A DNA stretch of 21,686 nucleotides from a virus: positions 1 through 21,686 of the IMG/VR virus record IMGVR_UViG_3300001683_001938; one strand, given 5' to 3'. The position numbers and the translations under genes were made by a program. Below, one piece after another: positions 16,094-21,686 of the stretch; the stretch's first letter is position 1; each line of letters begins with the position of its first letter. The notes beneath the pieces were generated by a model. That model saw only the letters and a list, made by a program, of their open reading frames with translations, had not been told where the DNA came from and did no database searches.

Positions 16094-16930
16094 TTAAGTA
16101 CAGTGCTCTGTGTCTTTAAATTGACAATATCTGCAAGAGTCTCTATTTTTAAGAAACATTCCTCTCCTAACAGAGTAAATCATACTATTCATTATCTTTG
16201 TTGCTTTTTCTAGTGCCTTAGGCCCTACAGATACTGTAACAAGCTCACAGACCCTGCCTGGCTTACCCCCGCGCTTTAATAGTATAAAACCACACCTTAT
16301 GTCTTTAAGTTCAACAGAGTGCTTCCTAGACCAAAATAGCTTGTATAGTATAAGCTGTGCAGTCATTGAAATATCTTGCTTTTTTGATCTTCTCCACCCA
16401 TAAGACTGCGACGTCTTCCAGTCAATAATCCAATACTTGTGACCGTCTCCTTCCTTGTTTGGAACTTTTATTATGCCATCTATGTATCCTTTAAAGTTTA
16501 GATCTTTATTTTCAATAGGCTCATAAAGCATCTCTTCAGCATCAACATATTCCCATCCTGGAAATGTCTCATCTAAAAATTTTGGAACTTCATCCCACAT
16601 ATTTTCTGCCCATTGGCACCATTCTTCAACAGGCGCGTGTTTGTACCACTTGGGCATTTTCTCATACCATTCAGGCTCTCCAAAACCGTGTTGATCCCAT
16701 GCTTCTATAACACCTTTAAGAATCTTTTCTTGATTAACTGTTTTTGTCTTAAGTAGTGATTCACACCCTTCATGAACTGCAGTTCCGAAGTCTAGATACG
16801 GTGATGGCTCAAAGGTATCTATTTTTTCAATATGAGCTAGCTTGTGCCTATAAGAGCACTCTTTCCAGCATTTTATCTCTGAAAAAGATACGTGCTTTTT
16901 TCCTGTAGGGAAATTATTTTCTTCTTTCAT
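16094..16930 (-). CDS. PD-(D/E)XK nuclease with Fe-S-type cysteines (RecB/Cas4-like fold)
   Basis: The gene codes for 278 residues from ATG 16928-16930 to TAA 16094-16096. The PD-(D/E)XK core is visible: FGTAVHE (48-54, H53), YIDGI (149-153, D151), the metal-binding IIDWKTS (168-174, D170 and K172), then AQLILYK (191-197, Q192). Cysteines at 21 or 25 and at 266, 269 and 277 are placed like the 4Fe-4S ligands of Cas4/AddB-type nucleases. The likely role is DNA end processing, recombination or repair during phage replication. No helicase or CRISPR genes accompany it. The start has no Shine-Dalgarno but sits just after an extended -10 element, so the message may be leaderless. Confidence 0.85.
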   Translation of the reverse strand: MKEENNFPTGKKHVSFSEIKCWKECSYRHKLAHIEKIDTFEPSPYLDFGTAVHEGCESLLKTKTVNQEKILKGVIEAWDQHGFGEPEWYEKMPKWYKHAPVEEWCQWAENMWDEVPKFLDETFPGWEYVDAEEMLYEPIENKDLNFKGYIDGIIKVPNKEGDGHKYWIIDWKTSQSYGWRRSKKQDISMTAQLILYKLFWSRKHSVELKDIRCGFILLKRGGKPGRVCELVTVSVGPKALEKATKIMNSMIYSVRRGMFLKNRDSCRYCQFKDTEHCT

Positions 16931-16936
16931 AAAATT

Positions 16937-16945
16937 ATTATACCA
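16937..16945 (-). promoter_or_regulatory. Extended -10 promoter element directly before the nuclease gene
   Basis: TGG plus TATAAT (an extended -10) lies at 16937-16945 on the minus strand. Only 6 bases separate it from ATG 16930, so transcription would begin at or beside the start codon. No ribosome-binding site is present. A TTTACA at 16954-16959 is too close (11 bases) to act as a normal -35 box. Confidence 0.5.
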
Positions 16946-16962
16946 TAGAATATTGTAAAGTA

Positions 16963-17817
16963 TTAATCTGAAGCCTTATCAGTTACAGCACCCGGAATAT
17001 CATACCAATCTAAATTTGTTCTTACTTCAGCATTCTTTTCCCAAGCACCTTTCATAACTGAAGGTTTTATTCCTAGCTTCTCTGCTTTTTTAATCATTGC
17101 ATTCAGATCCTTCGGAAAACACTTTCCTCCGAAACCAAAATCACCATCGTGACCAGGAACATCTATGTGAGAGTTTCCAATCCTACCATCAGAAATAAAT
17201 CCATCAACTGCGCTATCCCAATTTCCATCAATAGCATCGCATATCTGTCTCATCTCATTCATAAAAGAAACCTTAGTAGCGAAAAAACAGTTCGCCATGT
17301 ATTTAATAAGTTGTGCTGTTCCGAAATCAGTTTTAATAATTTTAGTATACGGAAATCTCTCTCTGTATAAGTTTTCAACTACATCACAGGCCCTAGTTTT
17401 ATTGCTTCCTAAAACTATCCTAGATGTATTTATAAAGTCTAACCTAGCCTTTCTTTCAGTTAAAAATTCAGGATTAAATACAAAATTCATTTCTGGGTAT
17501 TTAGATGCTAATCCCTCTAGTGTTCCTGGAACCACAGTAGACTTTACTACAATTACCTTATTGTAAATCTCAGAATAACAAGATAGCTCTTTAACAACTT
17601 TCTCAACTATTGAAAGATCACACTCGCCTGATTCAAACATTGGAGTAGGTACACAGATAAATATTACATTAGAGTTATTTGCAATATCTTGCATTGAGTG
17701 AGTTGATCTTTTTGGATCTTTATCATATATTAAAATATCTTCGACGTGTAGAATAAATCCATGTAAAATAGCAGAGCCTACAAATCCATTTCCAATTATT
17801 CCAATTTTACTGTTCAT
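16963..17817 (-). CDS. Short UDP-glucose/GDP-mannose dehydrogenase-family enzyme
   Basis: The product has 284 residues. The start is ATG 17815-17817 with AAGGA 5 bases upstream, 11 bases inside the end of the GT2 gene. Family motifs in order are GNGFVG (9-14, NAD-binding), CVPTP (55-59), STVVPGT (93-99), NPEFLTE (115-121), LIKYMAN (160-166, K162) and the catalytic-Cys motif GFGGKCFPKD (228-237, C233). Such enzymes oxidise a nucleotide sugar's C6 alcohol to a uronic acid in two NAD-dependent steps. Full-length family members have about 390-450 residues. This one stops shortly after the helix following the catalytic Cys and lacks the C-terminal substrate-binding domain. Its substrate is therefore uncertain, although all visible catalytic residues are kept. 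Confidence 0.85.
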   Translation of the reverse strand: MNSKIGIIGNGFVGSAILHGFILHVEDILIYDKDPKRSTHSMQDIANNSNVIFICVPTPMFESGECDLSIVEKVVKELSCYSEIYNKVIVVKSTVVPGTLEGLASKYPEMNFVFNPEFLTERKARLDFINTSRIVLGSNKTRACDVVENLYRERFPYTKIIKTDFGTAQLIKYMANCFFATKVSFMNEMRQICDAIDGNWDSAVDGFISDGRIGNSHIDVPGHDGDFGFGGKCFPKDLNAMIKKAEKLGIKPSVMKGAWEKNAEVRTNLDWYDIPGAVTDKASD

Positions 17818-18463
17818 CTTTTTCCTTATCTTTAAGCATGCTGTTATATCTCTCTAGCTCTTGAGTATTTTTAGTTCTATTTGATTCATGAACCCTATAT
17901 CGATATAGTGACATAGGAAGGTGAAATAAGCTAAATTTCTTTAAAAATCTTTCAATTAAATCATGACCCTCTCTCATTTTATAGTTTTCATCGTAAAAGT
18001 TTATCTCGCATAAAGACTCATATGTAAACATTGCGCCACATGCTATTGGATCATCTCTTGAAGAGCACTCTTCTGATAAGACTCCTACCTCATTTACTTT
18101 AGAGTAATCACAAGCTATTCCCTGATAATTTCTATTCATATCTAAAAATAGAGATAGACAGTTTAAAAAATGCTTTGAAACATAATCATCACTATCAACT
18201 CTTATAAAATATCTACCTCTTGCTATTCTAAGAATTTTATTTAAAGAAGACGGTAGTCCTATATTTTCTCTATTGTTTATAAGTCGTATATTGAGATCAC
18301 CCTCCATATTATTACAAATATCTTCTATAGACGACCCTGGCTCATCGTTAACTATGACAACTTCAAACTGGCTCTTGTCTAGTGTTTGACTTGCAAGACT
18401 TCTTAGACATCTATAAAGCCACTTTTTCTGTTTAAAACAACAAACTCCTACAGTAACTTTCAT
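17807..18463 (-). CDS. Family-2 (GT-A) glycosyltransferase
   Basis: A complete frame of 218 residues starts at ATG 18461-18463 and ends inside the next gene's start (11-base overlap). The GT-A fold is clear: the N-terminal strand VGVCCFKQKKWLYRCLRSLA, the nucleotide-binding VIVNDEP (36-42) and the metal-binding GRYFIRVDSDDYV (83-95). The later GHDLIERFLKKF carries the usual acidic-base region. GT2 enzymes are inverting transferases that use nucleotide sugars. At 218 residues it is a minimal single domain without a membrane anchor. Its place after the methyltransferase and NeuA-like genes suggests it extends the same glycan; the donor sugar is unknown. Confidence 0.85.
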   Translation of the reverse strand: MKVTVGVCCFKQKKWLYRCLRSLASQTLDKSQFEVVIVNDEPGSSIEDICNNMEGDLNIRLINNRENIGLPSSLNKILRIARGRYFIRVDSDDYVSKHFLNCLSLFLDMNRNYQGIACDYSKVNEVGVLSEECSSRDDPIACGAMFTYESLCEINFYDENYKMREGHDLIERFLKKFSLFHLPMSLYRYRVHESNRTKNTQELERYNSMLKDKEKDEQ

Positions 18464-18466
18464 AAT

Positions 18467-19132
18467 CTATAGTAATTCCTTTTCAAAAATTAAATCCATG
18501 CTATTTCTCCAAAATGGAAACTTTACATTAAATCCTAAAAGCTTAGTAACAAACATTATATGATCTTTTACTGGATTTGAATATGGCGATCTAATATACG
18601 GATATCTTTTATCAATTAATCTAAATCCATAATTTTTCATAGCATTTTCAATCCACTTATCATTTGGAATATAGTAATTTGTTTTCGGATAATCTAAAAA
18701 AGGAAGTGTAGACCAAATTTTAAAATATATGCTATTTGTATTTGGAGTTGCAAGAAAAGCTACCTTTCCACCTTTCTTCAAAGAAGAGTGACATTGTTTC
18801 ATATATAAGAAAGGCTCATCTATGTGTTGAATTGTGCCTCGAAATACTATTAGATCAAAAAAGTTCTCTGAATTGAATATATCCTTTGAAAACTTTACAC
18901 CATGATTTTTTGCCTGTGTTTTTGCAAATTCTGAAATCTCCATGCCATAGCAATCTCCGGCCCAGTTAAATGACTTTACCATCTCTCCCGTTGAGCATCC
19001 TACGTCTAACAGATTTCCTCTTCTAATGTGATTTTTAATAAACTTACATTCAGACTTAAAGCAAGCAACTCGCTTATCATCATTTAAAAATCTTCCTTTG
19101 AAATACTCCTCATTAAAAACAATATCGCTCAT
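18467..19132 (-). CDS. Class I SAM-dependent methyltransferase
   Basis: The gene codes for 221 residues from ATG 19130-19132, whose ATGA overlaps the dehydrogenase's stop. Motif I is LLDVGCSTGEMV (41-52), the acidic post-I strand is CYGMEIS (61-67), the region-III start is FDLIVFRGTIQHIDEP (92-107), and LKKGGKVAFLATP (118-130) is typical of the UbiE/Methyltransf_11-23 group. Such enzymes methylate small molecules or sugars. In this run of sugar genes a sugar O- or N-methylation is the likely job, but the substrate is not given by the motifs. The C-terminal ~80 residues are less conserved and probably bind substrate. Confidence 0.85.
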   Translation of the reverse strand: MSDIVFNEEYFKGRFLNDDKRVACFKSECKFIKNHIRRGNLLDVGCSTGEMVKSFNWAGDCYGMEISEFAKTQAKNHGVKFSKDIFNSENFFDLIVFRGTIQHIDEPFLYMKQCHSSLKKGGKVAFLATPNTNSIYFKIWSTLPFLDYPKTNYYIPNDKWIENAMKNYGFRLIDKRYPYIRSPYSNPVKDHIMFVTKLLGFNVKFPFWRNSMDLIFEKELL

Positions 19133-20052
19133 TTCGTAAATTTTCCTAGATTACTTGCAAGCCTTAAAGAAGACACAAATGCTTTTGTCTGACTTTCCTT
19201 TGTCGCACCTGCCACATGAGGTGTAATAACTACTCTATCACTTGTTTTTGAAAGAGCCAGTATTGGAGATCTCATTAATTTTGAAATTTCTTGCTCTCCG
19301 GATAGCACGTCTGTTCCATAGAATATTTTTCTATTTTTGATAAGATTTACTATATGATTTTCATTTACAACTTCGCCTCTAGAAGTGTTTACAACAAAGG
19401 AACCTATTTTAATATCTTCCCATACTCCAGCAGTTATCATTTCAAAAGTCTCATTACTTAGAGAGCAATTAATTGAAACTATATCGCAATTTGAAATAGA
19501 GTCCAAGCATTCTAGCTTAGTAAAATTATTATTTTCAACATAGGGATCGTAAAAATAAACCTTTAGCCCAAATGCTTTTGCATAGTTTGCAATTTTTGAT
19601 CCTATCCTGCCAAGACCAACTATTCCTATTGATTTTCCATAAAGCTCATTTGATCTAAGATGTAGCTCATTAGACTCAGATCTCCATTCATCTACATTGC
19701 TTACAGCAGAGGTAAACTTTCTTACAAGATTCATGATATGAATCCATGTAAATTCAGCAGATGCGTGAATATCTTCAAGAGAAGCCCTGTCTTCAAGAAG
19801 ACAAGTAGTCTTTATCCCTCTTTTTTCAAGATCTACTTTATCAATATGGTTTGTTCCAGTAGAGGGCGTAGATACAACTTTAAGATTTTTATAATTTCTA
19901 AAGTGACTCCAGCCAAGATACTTTGACGTACCTGGATTTACTAAAACAACCTCTGGATCATTATCTGAAATTGTTGCACATTGTTTTTTTAAGATTTGAT
20001 CAATCTCATGCTGAGATAGAAAATTTAACGGACATTCTATTCTAACTCTCAC
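19129..20052 (-). CDS. D-isomer-specific 2-hydroxyacid dehydrogenase (SerA-like)
   Basis: The product has 307 residues from GTG 20050-20052, chosen for its AAGGAA site at 20060-20065 and its one-base overlap with the NeuA-like gene (TAGTG). The N-terminal substrate domain has STGTNHID (64-71). The NAD-binding fold is at SIGIVGLGRIGSKIA (141-155). The catalytic triad appears as R225 (NTSRGEV), E253/E255 and H279 (ITPHVAGATKES). Family members reduce 2-oxo acids or oxidise D-2-hydroxyacids with NAD(P). It lacks the C-terminal regulatory domain of bacterial SerA. Inside a NeuA/NeuB-type run, it may make a hydroxyacid for a sugar substituent or precursor, but this is inference. Confidence 0.85.
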   Translation of the reverse strand: MRVRIECPLNFLSQHEIDQILKKQCATISDNDPEVVLVNPGTSKYLGWSHFRNYKNLKVVSTPSTGTNHIDKVDLEKRGIKTTCLLEDRASLEDIHASAEFTWIHIMNLVRKFTSAVSNVDEWRSESNELHLRSNELYGKSIGIVGLGRIGSKIANYAKAFGLKVYFYDPYVENNNFTKLECLDSISNCDIVSINCSLSNETFEMITAGVWEDIKIGSFVVNTSRGEVVNENHIVNLIKNRKIFYGTDVLSGEQEISKLMRSPILALSKTSDRVVITPHVAGATKESQTKAFVSSLRLASNLGKFTK

Positions 20053-20750
20053 TATACTATTCCTTGCATTATAGCTCTTGCAGTTACAAGATCTATCATT
20101 GAATCAATATTTACAGACTCTAGTTCACCCATAACATAGGGTCTTGATACTTCTCCGTTTCTAGAAAACCTTTCTACTATACAATCCCTTGTCATTGCAT
20201 AAATTGCACCATTTCTAATATAACAAGGTTCTAAATCTTGACGCCTGGATCCTTCACCCTCTGGATGATTTTCACAAAAGTCTTTAATTGTATCATCTAC
20301 AATTCTCTTCATTCTAACAGGGTGCTTATCTTGCATTTGACATACAGATATTACGCTATCTGCGCCTGTTTCTAAAATCTTATTATACGCTTCTCGTACA
20401 TGAACTCCATTTCTTAGTGGAGATACACATGGAAGCTCTACTACATAGTCATATGTTTTATTAAAAATTTTCTCACATTCCAAAACAGCATGCTTTAAAG
20501 CGTCCCTGGACCAGACATGATCTTCTGCTAGGTGATCAGGTCTCATAAATGGCACAAGAGCTCCGTGAGACTTAGAAATTTTAGCAATTTCATTACAATC
20601 TGTGCTAACAACTATTTCATCAAACACACCGCTATCAATAGCTGCCTTAATCGTGTAGTATATAAGAGGATTACCGTTTAGGTCTATTATGTTTTTTCTA
20701 GGTATTCCCTTTGACCCTCCTCTTGCTAAAATAACAGCCAGGTTTTTCAT
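20052..20750 (-). CDS. neuA-like: CMP-nonulosonic acid (acylneuraminate) cytidylyltransferase, NeuA-like
   Basis: This 232-residue protein starts at ATG 20748-20750, coupled to the NeuB-like gene by ATGA, with GGGGGA upstream. It has the family signature LARGGSKGIPRKN (8-20, CTP-binding), VSTDC (48-52), LPCVSPLRN (106-114), YIRNGAIYAM (177-186) and the C-terminal SVNIDSMIDLVTARAIM (202-218) with metal-binding Asp. It should use CTP to activate a nonulosonic acid (sialic, legionaminic or related) to its CMP form. At this size it is a bare catalytic domain. Its coupling to a NeuB-type gene makes a working CMP-sugar pair likely in an intact relative. Confidence 0.88.
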   Translation of the reverse strand: MKNLAVILARGGSKGIPRKNIIDLNGNPLIYYTIKAAIDSGVFDEIVVSTDCNEIAKISKSHGALVPFMRPDHLAEDHVWSRDALKHAVLECEKIFNKTYDYVVELPCVSPLRNGVHVREAYNKILETGADSVISVCQMQDKHPVRMKRIVDDTIKDFCENHPEGEGSRRQDLEPCYIRNGAIYAMTRDCIVERFSRNGEVSRPYVMGELESVNIDSMIDLVTARAIMQGIV

Positions 20751-21355
20751 AAAAATATTCCCCCGCTGTCTCTAGCAACACTAATCTGATTTCCTATATT
20801 TCTTAAAGTTCTTAGCTCTTCTAGATTCATAGATCCTATGTGATCATTACCATCTAGTGATTTGTCTAGTGTAAAATGTTTTTCAATATACCTGGCTCCC
20901 ATTGCAATATGATAGAGGCAGTTACTAATTCCATATGAATGGTCACTTAGTCCTACAATCTTATCTGAATATTTTTTACTAACTGAGCATTTTTGATCAA
21001 GTATTCCTGTGGGATATTTTGAAACACAGTTAAAATACATGACATTGTCTGACGTGAATGGAAGCGAGTTACTTTTCCAAAATCCCAAAGATACAAATGT
21101 AGGCTTTCCAGTGTTAATAATTTTACTACACAGGGCTTCCTCTTTTACTACTGTTCTACTAGCTATCTTTAAAAGATTTACGCCTAGATCAATACACCAA
21201 TCTAGCTTTTCTTCATCAAAAACAGATGCAAAAAATTCTATGCCATAAGCATCACATATTGATAAAATAGTAGACACTTGATCATAAGTAAATTCATTTT
21301 TTGATCTTGATGAATCACCGAAAACTCTTTGAGAATCGTATAGCTGCACCACCAA
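20747..21355 (-). CDS. neuB-like: NeuB-like synthase, main fragment downstream of a frame break
   Basis: The frame codes for about 200 real residues of a nonulosonic-acid synthase (NeuB) TIM barrel, ending at TGA 20747-20749. Family marks are FFASVFDEEKLDW, LLKIASRTVVKEE, GKPTFVSLG, VGLSDHSYG and YIEKHFTLDKSLDGNDHIGS. Reading starts at a TTG (21353-21355), which I regard as artificial: the true N-terminus, with the EIGINHNGD motif, is in another frame at 21315-21443. The enzyme would condense phosphoenolpyruvate with an N-acetylated hexose derivative. No C-terminal SAF/antifreeze-like domain is present, so even rebuilt (about 237 residues) it is shorter than the usual 330-350. As read, the gene is broken. 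Confidence 0.75.
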   Translation of the reverse strand: MVVQLYDSQRVFGDSSRSKNEFTYDQVSTILSICDAYGIEFFASVFDEEKLDWCIDLGVNLLKIASRTVVKEEALCSKIINTGKPTFVSLGFWKSNSLPFTSDNVMYFNCVSKYPTGILDQKCSVSKKYSDKIVGLSDHSYGISNCLYHIAMGARYIEKHFTLDKSLDGNDHIGSMNLEELRTLRNIGNQISVARDSGGIFL

Positions 21356-21443
21356 TTGCAGATTGTCTTATAAGCTCTTCAATTTTTCTAAAATCTCCGT
21401 TGTGATTTATTCCAATCTCAGATATAATTTTAAGTGTGCTCAT
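21315..21443 (-). CDS. neuB-like: N-terminal NeuB-like fragment, in frame to a premature TGA (42 aa)
   Basis: ATG 21441-21443 follows GGAAG by 6 bases, a good ribosome-binding site. The fragment reads MSTLKIISEIGINHNGDFRK and onward to SAIGGA, the canonical NeuB N-terminus in which Glu-x-Gly-x-Asn-His-Asn-Gly lines the active site. It then runs into nonsense and stops at TGA 21315-21317. The expected next motif, GAD-x-x-K-x-Q, is missing its middle; the other frame resumes at VQLYDSQRVF. The two halves therefore belong to one gene with an out-of-frame loss near 21344-21354. Confidence 0.8.
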   Translation of the reverse strand: MSTLKIISEIGINHNGDFRKIEELIRQSAIGGAAIRFSKSFR

Positions 21444-21471
21444 GATATTCTTCCAAAATATAGATCTAATG

Positions 21472-21500
21472 ACTATATTTTACACGCTCTACAGCGTAAA
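21472..21500 (-). promoter_or_regulatory. Possible promoter or stem-loop before the NeuB-like gene
   Basis: On the minus strand TTTACG (21495-21500) and TATAGT (21472-21477) are 17 bases apart, a good spacing, though both boxes deviate from consensus. The same region can fold into a 7-pair stem (TTTACGC with GCGTGTAAA trimmed by one G-U pair) around an 8-base loop. No U-run follows, so a terminator is unlikely. Confidence 0.35.
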
Positions 21501-21508
21501 GTACAAGG

Positions 21509-21686
21509 CTAATTGATGAGTTTCGCTATTTTCTTATCTATTAGAGTTAGTGATACCTTATTAAGAATTTCTATATCAATATTTGATATATTTGATATGT
21601 CAATTAAATCTAGCATTCCGTCACTGTAGTTTAGTATCCACTTAACTGCTTTGTGATCTAGAGAGTTGAATTTTTGACCTCCAAAA
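21509..21686 (-). CDS. C-terminal 58 codons of an upstream gene, cut by the window edge
   Basis: An open frame enters from the right edge in the second base (first full codon TTT at 21683-21685) and ends at TAG 21509-21511. It reads FGGQKFNSLDHKAVKWILNY, then SDGMLDLIDISNISN and LIDKKIAKLIN. The Trp-x-Leu-Asn-x-Ser-Asp-Gly pattern followed by a helical pair resembles the C-terminal winged-helix region of DUF4910-type proteins, which occur in surface-sugar clusters. That match is from memory of the pattern and is tentative. Confidence 0.6.
   Translation of the reverse strand, partial: FGGQKFNSLDHKAVKWILNYSDGMLDLIDISNISNIDIEILNKVSLTLIDKKIAKLIN

Noticed and set aside
16083-16109. Stem AGAGCA/TGCTCT with a 15-base loop around the nuclease stop codon
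   Set aside because: The stem is short, the loop is long and no U-run follows, so a terminator cannot be supported.
16094-16930. Cas4 of a CRISPR-Cas adaptation module
   Set aside because: No repeat array or cas1/cas2 gene is present. Phage RecB-like nucleases share the same motifs.

Overview
The window reads as part of the genome of a contractile-tailed (myovirus-type), T4-superfamily-like bacteriophage. The evidence is a run of virion genes that includes a baseplate-J/gp6-like wedge protein, a gp25-like wedge protein and an OB-fold spike/hub protein, next to a gp55-like late sigma factor. The DNA is A+T-rich. Every supported gene lies on the minus strand, with spacers of 0 to about 65 bases and many 1-11 base overlaps (TAATG, ATGA, TAGTG), which is typical of a large lytic phage. 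The glycan genes and LamG-rich virion proteins fit a marine or other aquatic phage, but the host cannot be determined from the sequence.

In transcription order (high to low coordinates), the window opens with the last 58 codons of an upstream gene (21509-21686). A glycan-biosynthesis run follows: a NeuB-type synthase split by a frameshift (20747-21443), a NeuA-type cytidylyltransferase, a D-2-hydroxyacid dehydrogenase, a SAM methyltransferase, a family-2 glycosyltransferase and a short nucleotide-sugar dehydrogenase. Next come a PD-(D/E)XK Fe-S-type nuclease with its own extended -10 element, two GT4 glycosyltransferases, a small one-TM protein, a gp55-like sigma factor and a 113-aa coiled-coil-like protein. 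The rest (1-12211) is virion structure: OB-fold spike protein, a very acidic Cys/Trp-rich membrane-like protein, gp25-like and gp6-like wedge proteins, a fibre-like protein with a CBM96-like start, a large LamG-containing tail protein interrupted by a -1 frame break, and two unassigned virion-type proteins, the last one cut by the window edge.

Taken together, the cassette could activate a nonulosonic-acid-like sugar to its CMP form (NeuB, NeuA), tailor it (dehydrogenase, methyltransferase) and transfer it with three glycosyltransferases, either onto phage particles or onto the host surface. No dedicated precursor-making enzymes are visible, so precursors would come from the host or from genes outside the window. 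The sigma factor probably turns on the structural genes downstream of it.

Two reading-frame breaks (about 2760-2776 and about 21344-21354) lie inside otherwise well-preserved proteins. They could be genuine mutations, sequencing or assembly errors, or, for the first, recoding. No tRNA, rRNA, CRISPR array, insertion sequence or convincing terminator was seen. No stretch longer than 300 bases lacks a gene.
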